Positions 37,984 through 46,951 of a stretch of DNA of 64,000 bases are shown piece after piece. Every line of letters begins with the position of its first letter. The stretch's first letter is position 1. The notes beneath the pieces were generated by a model, which did not search any database, was not told the origin of the DNA, and saw nothing but the letters and a program-made list of their open reading frames with translations. The stretch comes from Sporosarcina trichiuri (GTDB lineage: Bacteria > Bacillota > Bacilli > Bacillales_A > Planococcaceae). The position numbers and the translations under genes were made by a program. The DNA is taken from positions 1,212,001 to 1,276,000 of the forward strand of contig NZ_CP129119.1 of the NCBI RefSeq assembly GCF_030406775.1, given 5' to 3'.

Positions 37984-38589
37984 GTGACTTGGGACATTTT
38001 CAGTCTGATTGGGACTGCTGCTTTTGCCATCTCCGGCGCAATTGTTGCAATGGAGGAGGACTTTGATATGTTCGGGGTGTACATCCTCGGGATGGTGACC
38101 GCTTTCGGCGGAGGGACTGTGCGTAATCTGGTGATCGGCATCCCTGTTTCCGTCCTGTGGGAACAAGGTCTGTTTTTCACTGTCGCTTCCGTCCTGATCG
38201 CTGTGATCTTCTTCTTTTCCGGCTACTTGCTGAAGACCTGGAACAGATGGGGAGCGTATTTCGATGCGATCGGACTCGCGGCTTTTGCGATCCAGGGCGC
38301 CCTGATGGCTGTCCGGATGGATATGCCGCTGTTTGCGGTCGTGGCAGCCGCCGTATTGACCGGAGCAGGCGGGGGTGTGATCCGTGATCTGCTTGCCGGC
38401 CGCCAGCCGCTCATCTTCAAGAGCGATATCTATGCGGTATGGGCAGCACTCGCGGGGCTCATCGTCGGGTTCGATAACTATGTGCATGATGCTGCTCTTT
38501 ATGTACTGCTGGCTGCCACTGCCGCCCTGCGCATGCTGTCGATCAAATATCACTGGCAGCTGCCCCAGCGGTCTCTGCTGCCAAAATAA
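37984..38589 (+). CDS. TRIC/UPF0126 cation channel family membrane protein
   Basis: 201-residue protein with seven hydrophobic helices arranged as two repeats, each carrying the glycine-rich signature (MVTAFGGGTVRNLVIG near 38-53; VLTGAGGGVIRDLLAGR near 124-140). Prokaryotic relatives form trimeric K+/cation channels. GTG start with GGAGG 9 bases upstream. Similar to B. subtilis YvgT. It converges on hfq through a shared terminator. Confidence 0.88.
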   Translation: MTWDIFSLIGTAAFAISGAIVAMEEDFDMFGVYILGMVTAFGGGTVRNLVIGIPVSVLWEQGLFFTVASVLIAVIFFFSGYLLKTWNRWGAYFDAIGLAAFAIQGALMAVRMDMPLFAVVAAAVLTGAGGGVIRDLLAGRQPLIFKSDIYAVWAALAGLIVGFDNYVHDAALYVLLAATAALRMLSIKYHWQLPQRSLLPK

Positions 38590-38615
38590 AAAAAAGGCCC
38601 GCACAGGCCTTTTTT
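38588..38615. terminator. Bidirectional terminator TRIC gene / hfq
   Basis: AAGGCC and GGCCTT arms around a 6-base loop, with eight A on one side and six T on the other, between the two convergent stop codons and touching the hfq stop. Confidence 0.85.
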
Positions 38616-38838
38616 ATTGTTCATCTTTCAGGACGACTGGTTTCGCCGGCACATAGGTCGAAATCGCATGTTTGTAGATGAGCTGCTGTTTCGAGTCGGA
38701 TTCAAGCAGGACCGTGTAATTGTCATAGGATTTGATGATCCCTTTCAGCTGAAACCCGTTTGTCAGGAATATCGTGACGAATGTATTGTTCTTGCGGAGC
38801 GAATTCAAAAACACGTCCTGCATATTTGCATTTGCCAA
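38614..38838 (-). CDS. hfq: RNA chaperone Hfq
   Basis: Sm-like hexameric RNA-binding protein. 74 residues. Sm1 [20 protein letters not shown] (27-46) and Sm2 [10 protein letters not shown] (55-64) are intact, and the proximal-face Gln and the Tyr-Lys-His triad are present. It follows miaA by 12 bp, the usual arrangement. Confidence 0.97.
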   Translation of the reverse strand: MANANMQDVFLNSLRKNNTFVTIFLTNGFQLKGIIKSYDNYTVLLESDSKQQLIYKHAISTYVPAKPVVLKDEQ

Positions 38839-38850
38839 TGAGGAGTCCCC

Positions 38851-39825
38851 CTACCGTTGTTTTTCTTCAAAGCTTCCTTCTCTATTCGCCATCGATTCAC
38901 TGCATTCCTTCACCTTGCTGCAAATAATCCTGACGAGCTCATCTCTTCCCGCCTGCGCGTCCAGCCAGCAGACCGGGAGCTTGTTGCGAAAGTACGTCAT
39001 CTGGCGCTTTGCATACCGGCGGGTGTTCCTTTTGACCAGATCGACGGCTTCATCCAGCGGCTGTCCGCAGTCCAATGCTTCATACAATTCCTTATAGCCG
39101 ATCGCCTGGACGGATTGGACGTCACGGATCCCCTGTCTCCGCAGTTCCCCGACTTCCTCCAGCAGTCCGGCGTCCATCATCCGCTCCACCCGCCGGTCTA
39201 TGCGCTCATACAGGATCTCCCTCGGCATGTCCAGCCCGGCGATCAAGGCATTCATGACCGGGACGGCACCCACATCCGATTCTTGTTCGGCTTTTGTATT
39301 GCCGCTCACTTCAAGGATTTCAAGCGCACGGATCAGCCGGCGGTGGTTGTTCGGATGGATTTTCCGGGCACTTTCAGGGTCCAGCTCTGTGAGCCGTCTG
39401 TACAGCGGCTCCTGCCCTGTTTCCGCCAGTTCCTCTTCAAGACGGGCACGTACACGTTCATCACCCGCTGCCTCCGTGAAACGGTAGTCATACAGGACCG
39501 ACTGGATGTACAAACCGGTCCCGCCGACGACAATCGGCATCTTACCGCGCTGCTTGATTTCCGTGATCTTTTCCCTGACAATCTGCTGATACTCCGCGGC
39601 AGAGAACGGCTCTTCCGGCGCCTTGATGTCGAACAGATGGTGGGGGATCCCTTCCATTTCATCTGCTGTGATCTTTGCTGTGCCGATATCCAGCCCCCGG
39701 TATACCTGCATGGCATCGCCGTTCACGATTTCCCCAGCCAGGCAGTGAGCTAGACCGACAGCGGTGTCCGTCTTCCCAGAAGCGGTCGGTCCGACAATGA
39801 CGATAACATCCAGCTGGTTCTTCAC
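38851..39825 (-). CDS. miaA: tRNA dimethylallyltransferase MiaA
   Basis: Adds the isopentenyl group to A37 of tRNAs reading UNN codons. P-loop GPTASGKT near residues 12-19, DAMQVYRGLDIGTAKI, HHLFDI, VGGTGLYIQSVLYDY, and the tRNA-binding QAIGYKEL and RRYAKRQMTYFRNK. I choose the GTG at 39825 because it overlaps the upstream stop (GTGA) and gives 324 residues, close to B. subtilis MiaA. An ATG five codons earlier is possible. Confidence 0.94.
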   Translation of the reverse strand: MKNQLDVIVIVGPTASGKTDTAVGLAHCLAGEIVNGDAMQVYRGLDIGTAKITADEMEGIPHHLFDIKAPEEPFSAAEYQQIVREKITEIKQRGKMPIVVGGTGLYIQSVLYDYRFTEAAGDERVRARLEEELAETGQEPLYRRLTELDPESARKIHPNNHRRLIRALEILEVSGNTKAEQESDVGAVPVMNALIAGLDMPREILYERIDRRVERMMDAGLLEEVGELRRQGIRDVQSVQAIGYKELYEALDCGQPLDEAVDLVKRNTRRYAKRQMTYFRNKLPVCWLDAQAGRDELVRIICSKVKECSESMANREGSFEEKQR

Positions 39826-40727
39826 GATTTCACCAGCCATTCAAGCATGACGGCAAGTGTACGCGCCTGAGCCGCCCCTTGCAGTATTTCGTGCCGCTCC
39901 CCTTCACGGAAACTGACGGTAACACTCCGGACACCGGCATTCCGATAAAGGGCTGCTGCCTCGAAAACCCCTGCTCCCATATCGCCGACAGGGTCATCAC
40001 TCCCGGAAATCAACAGCACCGGCAGGCTTTTCGGGACTGATCGGTAGGCATCTGCGGTGCTGATCACTTTCAGACCCTCAAACAATACACGGAAAAACTT
40101 ATTCGTCGATACGGCTCCGGACAGCGGGTCGGCGATGTATTCACGGACTGCTCTCCGGTCTGTTGACAGCCAGTCGAATTTCGTTTCCGGATGATCGACG
40201 GATCTGTTATACCCGCCGAACCCAAGCTTATCCAGCAGATAACTCGGGGCATGGCTGCCGTCTTTCACAGACAGCATGGAGGCCAATATTGTTCCGCCGA
40301 TGCCCGGTCCGCCTGCCGTCCCCGACAAAATGAGGGCATCCAGTTCACGGCCGTGTTTCTGGCTGTAACGCCGGACGACGAACGAGCCCATGCTGTGACC
40401 GAACAGTATACATGGCACCCTTCCGAACCGTTTTTTGTAATGGGCCAGCACTTCCCGGACATCCTCTGCAAGACGGTCGAATGTGACGTTGTCTCCAAAA
40501 TCACCGAGACGGCCGGCCTCTTCTGCAAGCGGGCCATGTCCCCGCTGGTTCTGTCCGCTGACCGCATACCCTTGTGCTGCAAGTTCTTCCATCACACCGG
40601 AATACCTGCCGATATGTTCCGCCATGCCATGCACGAGGTGAATATGGCCACGTGGGGTGCTGCCGGGCCCGAGCGACACGGCTTCCACCATGCATCCGTC
40701 GGACATGATCAGAGTTTCTCTTTCCAC
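39822..40727 (-). CDS. Alpha/beta hydrolase, monoacylglycerol lipase-like
   Basis: Serine hydrolase of the lysophospholipase/monoglyceride lipase type (hydrolase_4). 301 residues, no signal peptide. HLVHGMAEH oxyanion loop (30-38), nucleophile GHSMGS (Ser112), and Asp and His near 240 (SGSDDPVG) and 275 (EGERHEIL). It lies between mutL and miaA, not part of the standard mismatch repair set. The substrate is not known. Confidence 0.8.
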   Translation of the reverse strand: MERETLIMSDGCMVEAVSLGPGSTPRGHIHLVHGMAEHIGRYSGVMEELAAQGYAVSGQNQRGHGPLAEEAGRLGDFGDNVTFDRLAEDVREVLAHYKKRFGRVPCILFGHSMGSFVVRRYSQKHGRELDALILSGTAGGPGIGGTILASMLSVKDGSHAPSYLLDKLGFGGYNRSVDHPETKFDWLSTDRRAVREYIADPLSGAVSTNKFFRVLFEGLKVISTADAYRSVPKSLPVLLISGSDDPVGDMGAGVFEAAALYRNAGVRSVTVSFREGERHEILQGAAQARTLAVMLEWLVKS

Positions 40728-40745
40728 TGCTTTCCCTCCTATTCG

Positions 40746-42617
40746 CTACATGACCCGTTTAAACATCTTTTCCAGTTCATAGGTCGTGAAATGGATGAGC
40801 ACCGGCCTGCCATGAGGACATGTGTAAGGGTTCTCGGCTGCTCCCAGATCTTTCAGGAGGCGCTGCATATCGGACGGTGTCAAATGATGATTCGCCTTGA
40901 TGGAACGTTTGCAGCTCATCATGATGGCTGTATCTTCGCGGAGCTTCGCAATGTCGACTTTCCTCGTGTGGAGTACTTGTTCGATCATCTCCTCGATGAT
41001 CGAGGACGCCTCTTCCGGCGGGAACCAGGATGGATACTCTTTCACGGTATAGGATGACGGCCCGAACTGTTCGAGGAATACACCGACTTCTTCCAATGCA
41101 CCGAGCCGTTCCTCGATCTTCAGCTGCTCATCGGCCGAGTAATGGAAGATGAGGGGCATGAGGAGCATCTGCCGCTCCGCATGATCCACTTGCGCGATCT
41201 TTTTCCGGAAGTATTCGTACTTGATCCGTTCCTGCGCCGCGTGCTGATCGATCAGGTAGAAACCGTCTTCGTTCTGCGCGACGATATAGGTGCCATGCAC
41301 CTGACCGACAGGCAGAAGGACAGGAAATGATGCAGCAGGCACTGGCATGGGTGTTTCCGCCTTGGTTGGTATTTCAGCTGACTCCGGAGACGTCGGCATC
41401 CTTTCCGTGAGATCCGGTGTCCAGGCTGCCGACTGTACCGTGCTGAATTCCTGCCGGGTTTCAGCCGTCTGCTCTGCTGCCGGGCTCTCGGTCTGTTCAA
41501 AACCGCTGACCGATGGAGCAGGCTGTTCTGCAGGCACCGGATCTTTCCGGAAACCTGCAGTCTTCCAGAATGATTCCTGGACACTGTCCGCCTGCTTCGG
41601 TTTCTTCTCCTTTGGTACCGCATCCGGGATGATCAATGCGCGTTTCACCGCCGTGCGGATCCCCTCCCGGACAGCCGACAGCAGTTCGGATTCCTTGCTC
41701 ACCTTTATGAACTGTTTCGAAGGATGCACATTGACGTCTGTCAGGTACGGATCCGCCTCCGCTTCAATCACCGCGATCGGGAAACGTCCGATCGGCAAAT
41801 ACGTATGGAGTGCGTCGAGCACCGCATTGTTGACCGCATAGCTCTTGACCCATCTGCCGTTGATGAGGACAGTCATATAGTTCTTCGAAGCCCGTGTCAT
41901 CTCCGGAAGTGTCACATACCCTCTTACGCTGTAATCGGCATTCCCGCCTGCGAAAGGAATCATCTTCTTTGCGACTGCGATGCCGTATACATCGGAGAGC
42001 ACCCGCTGCAGGTCCCCTGACCCCGAGGTTTTCAGCAAGACCTGCTGTCCGTGCGATAGACGGAAGGCGATGCGCGGATGGCTGATCGCCAGACGGTTGA
42101 CGAGATCGATCGTATGGCCGAGTTCCGTCTGGATGGTCTTCATATATTTCAGCCGCGCCGGTGTATTGAAGAATACTTGGGAGATTGTGATATCCGTCCC
42201 TTTCCGCAGGGCGGCCGCCTGGTGACCGAGAATCCGGCCGCCTTCCAGCTGCACCTTGGTGCCTACCTCGCCATCCGACGTCCACAGATCGATTTTCGAA
42301 ACGGCGGCGATACTTGCCAGGGCCTCCCCCCGGAAACCGAGTGTCCGGATCCGGAACAGATCATGCTCATTCTCCAGCTTGCTCGTTGCATGCCGTTCGA
42401 ATGCCCGGATGGCGTCCGCGAAACTCATCCCTTTTCCATTGTCCGTCACCCGGATGCTCGTCAGGCCGGCCTCTTCCAGGCTGATTTCAATCGATGTGCT
42501 GCCGGCATCTATCGAGTTCTCCGCCAGTTCCTTCACGATGGAAGCCGGGCGCTCCACCACTTCCCCGGCTGCTATTTTGTTGGCGAGCGGAGCATCCATC
42601 ACTTTTATGATGTCCAT
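40746..42617 (-). CDS. mutL: DNA mismatch repair protein MutL
   Basis: GHKL ATPase and endonuclease that acts after MutS. N-terminal motifs ENSIDAG, DNGKGM and GFRGEALASI, a variable linker rich in Pro, Glu and Thr (about 345-435), and a C-terminal endonuclease domain with DQHAAQERIKYE and CPHGRP. The intact DQHA(X)2E(X)4E motif indicates strand-nicking activity, as expected without MutH. 623 residues, 16 bp after mutS. Confidence 0.96.
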   Translation of the reverse strand: MDIIKVMDAPLANKIAAGEVVERPASIVKELAENSIDAGSTSIEISLEEAGLTSIRVTDNGKGMSFADAIRAFERHATSKLENEHDLFRIRTLGFRGEALASIAAVSKIDLWTSDGEVGTKVQLEGGRILGHQAAALRKGTDITISQVFFNTPARLKYMKTIQTELGHTIDLVNRLAISHPRIAFRLSHGQQVLLKTSGSGDLQRVLSDVYGIAVAKKMIPFAGGNADYSVRGYVTLPEMTRASKNYMTVLINGRWVKSYAVNNAVLDALHTYLPIGRFPIAVIEAEADPYLTDVNVHPSKQFIKVSKESELLSAVREGIRTAVKRALIIPDAVPKEKKPKQADSVQESFWKTAGFRKDPVPAEQPAPSVSGFEQTESPAAEQTAETRQEFSTVQSAAWTPDLTERMPTSPESAEIPTKAETPMPVPAASFPVLLPVGQVHGTYIVAQNEDGFYLIDQHAAQERIKYEYFRKKIAQVDHAERQMLLMPLIFHYSADEQLKIEERLGALEEVGVFLEQFGPSSYTVKEYPSWFPPEEASSIIEEMIEQVLHTRKVDIAKLREDTAIMMSCKRSIKANHHLTPSDMQRLLKDLGAAENPYTCPHGRPVLIHFTTYELEKMFKRVM

Positions 42618-42633
42618 TCTGCCACTTCCTTTC

Positions 42634-45195
42634 TCACTTCAGCTTCGCTTTCAAATCGAACAGGATCTGCAGTCCCTGGAGAGGTGTCGTATTGGCAGGA
42701 TCCAATTCCGCGATCATCTCCAGGACTTCCTTATGTTCGGCCGGCATCGTTTCAGGCTCTTCCTGGGCAAAATCGAAGAAGCTGATCTGCTCCCCGGCCG
42801 GTTTTTGCGGCTGTTCATCCGCATGCTGGTTCTCGAAACCTTCCAGCAGGACGCGGGCACGGTCGAGAAGTGCTTCAGGCAGTCCTGCGAGCTCCGCCAC
42901 ATGGATGCCGTAGCTCTTATCGGCCGGCCCTCCCATCACCTTGTGGAGGAAGACGACCTTCCCTTCCTGTTCCATCGCAGCAACGTGCACGTTCACCAGG
43001 CGCTGCAGCTGTCCATCCAATGCCGTCAGCTCGTGGTAATGCGTGGAGAACAGGGTGTTGGCACCGATTTTGTCGTGGATATACTCCATCATCGCCTGCG
43101 CGAGCGCCATGCCGTCATACGTGGAGGTTCCCCGTCCGATTTCATCGAACAGGAGGAGACTGCGGTCTGTCGCATGTGCGATCGCCTGCTGGGATTCCAT
43201 CATCTCCATCATGAATGTACTCTGTCCCGAAGCCAGGTCATCCGCCGCCCCGATCCTCGTGAAAATCTGATCGGTGACCGGCAGCACGGCCGACTCGCAA
43301 GGGACATAACAGCCGATCTGCGCCATGACGACCGTAAGTGCCACCTGCCGCATGTATGTGCTTTTCCCGGACATGTTCGGCCCGGTGATGAGCAGCATAT
43401 TGGATTCCTTCGTCAGCTTGCAGCTGTTCGGCACATACAGGGAGTGATCCATCATCTTTTCCACGACAGGATGGCGTCCGTCCCTGATCTCGAGTGTCCG
43501 GGCATCCGTGAAACTCGGTTTCGTATATTGCTGTGTTTCGGATACTTCTGCGAACGCAGCGAGTACATCCAGTTCACTGATGACCGAGGCGAGCTGCTGT
43601 ATTTCTTCGATGCCAGCCTTCATCCGCTCCCTCACTTCGGTGAACAGGGTGTATTCGAGTTCCAGGCTCTGCGCTTCCGCATTCAGGATCAATTCCTCTT
43701 TCTCCTTCAGTTCAGCGGTGATATAGCGTTCCGCGTTCGCGAGTGTCTGTTTCCTCTCGTATCGGGTGAGATCCGCGAGATGCAGGTTGGACCTGGTGAT
43801 TTCGATGAAGTAACCGAAAATCCGGTTATAGCCGATTTTCAATCCTTTAATGCCGGTCAGTTCCCGTTCTTTCTGTTCGAGTTCGGCCAGCCATTGCTTG
43901 CCGTTCTGTGCAGCATCCCGGTATGTATCCAGCTGACCGTGGTAGCCGTCCCTGATGACACCGCCATCTTTTGCGGACAGCGGAGGTGTTTCCGCAATCG
44001 CTTCCACGAGCAGCCGGCAGTGATTCTCGCACGGTCGGATCCGATCGGCGAACTCCCGGAGCCGCGGCATGTTTGACTCCGCAAGCAGTCTTTTCAGTGC
44101 CGGGATGGTCTGCAGGGAGTTGCGCAGCTGCGCCAGATCCCTTGCATTGGCACTGCCCATCGAAATCCGTCCGGCCAGCCGTTCCAGATCGTATACGTCC
44201 CGGAGGGCGGCTTTCAGGTCATCTCGCAGGAAGAACGCGGCAATCAGTTCCTCCACGATGGCGAGTCTCTGTTCAATCTCCTTCTGGTCTGCAAGCGGCT
44301 GGCGGATCCACGTTTTCAGTTTCCGTGCTCCCATGGCGGTGTTCGTTTCATCGAGCAGCCAAAACAGCGTCCCTTCTTTGCCGCCCGAACGGATCGACTC
44401 GACAAGTTCCAGGTTTCTCATCGAGTTGGCATCAATGGACAGCTTGGCTTCCCTTGCCAGGAACCGGAAAGGCTGCAGGTGATCAAGGCTCGATTTCTGG
44501 GTCTGCTGCAAATATCCGACCAGGCGTCTGCACGCCGGGACAGCAGGGGCAGGCAGTCCATTGAACAATTCACGGCCGTGCGGTTCATAACTATCCGTAT
44601 CACAGGAAGACAGGACGATCCCTTTGGTCCCTGCCGATTCGGCGAGCGCAATCTGCAGCTGTTCATCCACGACGGCTTCTCTCATGCCGAGAGAGTCGAT
44701 CGCCTGTACAATCGACGTTTCATCCCCATAAATGTACTCGGCAGTACCTTCGCCCGTTGCCAGGTCGATGTAGGAGATGGCACATGCGGCTTCTCCGACG
44801 CGGTCCAATGATCCGATGTAGTGGTTGGTACGGGCATCGATAGCCTTTCCTTCAGTAATCGTACCTGGCGTGACGACACGGACGACCTCCCGCTTGACCA
44901 GTCCTTTCACCTGCTTCGGATCCTCGGTCTGTTCACAGATCGCCACCTTGTACCCTTTGCCGACCAGCGTCTCGATATAGCCATCGGCAGAATGGTACGG
45001 CACGCCGCACATCGGTATCCTGCCTGACTCTCCGCCATCCCGGCTCGTCAGCGTGATTTCCAGGAGATGGGAAGCTTCTGTTGCATCCGAAAAGAACATT
45101 TCATAAAAATCACCCAATCTGAAAAACAAGAACGCATCTTCATACTGGGATTTCACTTGCAGGTATTGTTGCATCATTGGTGTATAAGTTGTCAT
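42634..45195 (-). CDS. mutS: DNA mismatch recognition protein MutS
   Basis: Mismatch sensor ATPase. N-terminal mismatch-binding motif GDFYEMF (residues 28-34), core and clamp domains, Walker A GPNMSGKSTYMRQ near 600, DEIGRGTSTYDG and STHYHEL. The C-terminal region after 800 ends in a helical tail. 853 residues, near B. subtilis MutS. GAGGGA lies just before the ATG. mutS-mutL are co-directional and follow cotE behind a terminator. Confidence 0.97.
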   Translation of the reverse strand: MTTYTPMMQQYLQVKSQYEDAFLFFRLGDFYEMFFSDATEASHLLEITLTSRDGGESGRIPMCGVPYHSADGYIETLVGKGYKVAICEQTEDPKQVKGLVKREVVRVVTPGTITEGKAIDARTNHYIGSLDRVGEAACAISYIDLATGEGTAEYIYGDETSIVQAIDSLGMREAVVDEQLQIALAESAGTKGIVLSSCDTDSYEPHGRELFNGLPAPAVPACRRLVGYLQQTQKSSLDHLQPFRFLAREAKLSIDANSMRNLELVESIRSGGKEGTLFWLLDETNTAMGARKLKTWIRQPLADQKEIEQRLAIVEELIAAFFLRDDLKAALRDVYDLERLAGRISMGSANARDLAQLRNSLQTIPALKRLLAESNMPRLREFADRIRPCENHCRLLVEAIAETPPLSAKDGGVIRDGYHGQLDTYRDAAQNGKQWLAELEQKERELTGIKGLKIGYNRIFGYFIEITRSNLHLADLTRYERKQTLANAERYITAELKEKEELILNAEAQSLELEYTLFTEVRERMKAGIEEIQQLASVISELDVLAAFAEVSETQQYTKPSFTDARTLEIRDGRHPVVEKMMDHSLYVPNSCKLTKESNMLLITGPNMSGKSTYMRQVALTVVMAQIGCYVPCESAVLPVTDQIFTRIGAADDLASGQSTFMMEMMESQQAIAHATDRSLLLFDEIGRGTSTYDGMALAQAMMEYIHDKIGANTLFSTHYHELTALDGQLQRLVNVHVAAMEQEGKVVFLHKVMGGPADKSYGIHVAELAGLPEALLDRARVLLEGFENQHADEQPQKPAGEQISFFDFAQEEPETMPAEHKEVLEMIAELDPANTTPLQGLQILFDLKAKLK

Positions 45196-45228
45196 TCCAT
45201 TTCCCTCACAGCTTAATAGTATTCCTTT

Positions 45229-45259
45229 AGTATACCAGAAGGGGGGCCGTCCCGTTCAA
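45229..45259 (-). promoter_or_regulatory. Candidate mutS promoter (extended -10)
   Basis: Minus-strand TATACT (45229-45234) preceded by TGG, with TTGAAC (45254-45259) at a long 19-bp spacing. It lies between the cotE terminator and mutS. Confidence 0.5.
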
Positions 45260-45281
45260 CCACACGGCTGCCTATTTTGGG

Positions 45282-45314
45282 CAAAAAGAAAAAGCCGAAG
45301 ACTGCTTCGGCTTT
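45282..45314 (-). terminator. Terminator after cotE
   Basis: AAAGCCGAAG / CTTCGGCTTT (45291-45300, 45305-45314) with a 4-base loop, followed by TTCTTTTT on the minus strand. The stem begins within the cotE stop codon. Confidence 0.93.
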
Positions 45315-45858
45315 AAAATGATGAATGGTCGTTCCCCTGGCGGCCGGGTCCGTTGCCTGCATGCTGTTCATTGGAAGATTCGTCATCAAATGACCACTCT
45401 TCCTCCAGCTCATTCGAGTGGACCGTAATCAGCACTTTCGTTTCACCGATCACTTCCGCCAGAAGTTCCCGTTCTACTTTAATCTGGAATTTTTCCTGGC
45501 ATTCCGAGATGATGGCTTCTGTGCAGTTCGGCTGCTGAAGCACCTCTACGCGGATTTCCTCTTTGGATGAAGACGGCTCATCCCGGTACCGCAGTTTGAT
45601 CGTATCCTTGTACGGTACCGTTTCGGTGAATACCGAAGTTTTTGAATGGTCATGATGAGAATACCAGACGTTCACATCGAATTTCCCTGTCACTTCGATG
45701 GTGGAACCGACTTTTTTGGCGCTATGCGAGTGGTTGATGACCCAGCAGCCGAGTATGCTGGACGGACGATTCGGCGGAGTCAGAGAAACTTCCTTCTCCG
45801 TCCGCTTCTTGCCCTTTGCGATAATTGCTTTCGTAACGACCTGCCGTAAGTTTTTCAA
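45313..45858 (-). CDS. cotE: Outer spore coat morphogenetic protein CotE
   Basis: Directs outer coat assembly and links it to the spore surface. 181 residues. Conserved blocks: TKAIIAKGKK, RPSSILGCWVINH, DVNVWYS, IKLRYRD, LQQPNCTEA and ERELLAEVIGETKVLI. The tail is less acidic than in B. subtilis. The minus strand upstream contains GCATAGGATG, a weak match to sigma-E/K -10 elements. Order ricA-cotE-mutS is that of Bacillus. Confidence 0.95.
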   Translation of the reverse strand: MKNLRQVVTKAIIAKGKKRTEKEVSLTPPNRPSSILGCWVINHSHSAKKVGSTIEVTGKFDVNVWYSHHDHSKTSVFTETVPYKDTIKLRYRDEPSSSKEEIRVEVLQQPNCTEAIISECQEKFQIKVERELLAEVIGETKVLITVHSNELEEEWSFDDESSNEQHAGNGPGRQGNDHSSF

Positions 45859-45915
45859 ATTCTTTCCCCCTTCGTAGACTTCTATACATCCTATGCAGCA
45901 GAAGCCCAGAAAGTG

Positions 45916-45952
45916 AAAAAAATCGGAAGAGAATGATTCTCTCCCGATTTTC
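45916..45952 (-). terminator. Terminator after ricA
   Basis: Arms 45921-45934 and 45936-45949 (AATCGG-AGAGAAT / ATTCTCT-CCGATT, one mismatch) form a long stem with a tiny loop, followed by seven T on the minus strand. Confidence 0.92.
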
Positions 45953-45954
45953 CT

Positions 45955-46389
45955 TTAGGATAACGGTTTATGCTTGGTGTTCTCGATGTACGATCCTGTC
46001 TGTCCTTTCAGCACATCCCCGCCCGTCGACTCGATGATCTCGTCTGTCACCCGGTTGGAGATTGTGTTGGAAACGAGCTGCAGCAGGTCATTGACATCAT
46101 TCTGGGATTGCTTGAATTCCTGAACGAGCGGAATTTCATCGATCTCATTTTCGATCTCTTCAATCTTCTTTTCGATGATGCCGAGCGCCCGTTCTTTGTC
46201 GTATTCCTGGAAATTGACCGCCTGTTTCTGCAGTGATTTCAGGCTCGCGATCTTTTCACGCACCTTTTTGTTTTCGTTGATGTGCGCTTCGGTCTGCTTG
46301 AACAGTTCGACCTGTTCTGTATTCGCGATCATATGGGCGATTTCCCTCGCCTTGTCGATGATCTGTTCTTTCGTGTATTGTTCCGCCAT
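45955..46389 (-). CDS. ricA: RicA/YmcA, subunit of the RicAFT (Y-) complex
   Basis: Member of the YlbF/YmcA family. With YlbF and YaaT it forms an Fe-S complex that speeds Spo0A phosphorylation and directs RNase Y cleavage. 144 residues, all helical, with KVREKIASLKSLQKQAVNFQ and LVQEFKQSQNDVNDLL. AAAGGTGG precedes the ATG. In Bacillus miaB lies directly upstream; here spoVS does. Confidence 0.93.
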   Translation of the reverse strand: MAEQYTKEQIIDKAREIAHMIANTEQVELFKQTEAHINENKKVREKIASLKSLQKQAVNFQEYDKERALGIIEKKIEEIENEIDEIPLVQEFKQSQNDVNDLLQLVSNTISNRVTDEIIESTGGDVLKGQTGSYIENTKHKPLS

Positions 46390-46477
46390 TATGCCGCCAC
46401 CTTTTCTTCTTCGTTCGTGGATACAGACCTTTTCCTGGTTTGCCGGCTCTTCGTCAAACCAAGCATCAGGTACACCT

Positions 46478-46506
46478 AGTATACTGAAGGGATTTCCATA
46501 TGTACA
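46478..46506 (-). promoter_or_regulatory. Candidate ricA promoter
   Basis: Minus-strand TGTACA (46501-46506), 17-bp spacer and TATACT (46478-46483), about 90 bases before ricA. The 90-base leader shows no gene I trust. Confidence 0.45.
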
Positions 46507-46539
46507 GGAGCTTACCGGATTGTCCCTCCTTTGTCACAG

Positions 46540-46579
46540 AAAAAGCACTGCGAAAAGAATTCACTCTTTTCGCAGTGCT
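46540..46579 (-). terminator. Terminator after spoVS
   Basis: A 15-bp perfect stem (46544-46558 and 46565-46579, AGCACTGCGAAAAGA / TCTTTTCGCAGTGCT) with a 6-base loop, then TTTTTC on the minus strand. Confidence 0.93.
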
Positions 46580-46583
46580 CGGT

Positions 46584-46862
46584 TTATAAAGCTTGCTGGC
46601 GGGTCCTTTTTTCCACAAACAGTTTCAGTGCCGTGCGTCCCTCGCCGTTGATTTCGATATCCGCAAAAGCAGGGGCGCAGATGAGATCGCTCCCGCTCGG
46701 TGCGACAAAGCCGCGTGCAATCGCAACCGCTTTGATGGCCTGGTTGAGGGCACCGGCACCGACTGCCTGCATTTCAGCATAACCTTGGTCTCTGATGACT
46801 GCAACAAGTGCTCCTGCTACTGAATTCGGATTCGATCGGGAAGATACTTTCAATGGGTTCAA
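46584..46862 (-). CDS. spoVS: Stage V sporulation protein S (SpoVS)
   Basis: Small Alba-like protein that affects septation, coat assembly and heat resistance. The core LKVSSRSNPNSVAGALVAV and GAGALNQAIKAVAIARGFVAPSG are almost invariant in Firmicutes. The start is a TTG at 46862, with AAGGAGG 7 bases upstream, giving 92 residues; ATG starts further upstream lack family similarity. Located between ymdB and ricA. tdh and kbl, which follow it in Bacillus, are absent. Confidence 0.94.
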   Translation of the reverse strand: MNPLKVSSRSNPNSVAGALVAVIRDQGYAEMQAVGAGALNQAIKAVAIARGFVAPSGSDLICAPAFADIEINGEGRTALKLFVEKRTRQQAL

Positions 46863-46951
46863 CGTGTTTCCTCCTTGTGGACAGTAGTGTATGGAATGCA
46901 GTTCTCCATGCACCATCCTATGAAAGGAGACGGAGTTTTAGACGCTGAGCC

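Noticed and set aside
42256-44076. A 606-codon plus-strand frame opposite mutL and mutS
   Set aside because: mutL and mutS carry all family motifs on the minus strand; this frame has low-complexity Arg/His/Phe-rich translation and no motif.
46389-46480. In-frame upstream extension of ricA and a 24-codon overlapping frame ending TAATG
   Set aside because: RicA length and the AAAGGTGG site support the ATG at 46389; the extension and the short frame have no family similarity or own ribosome site.
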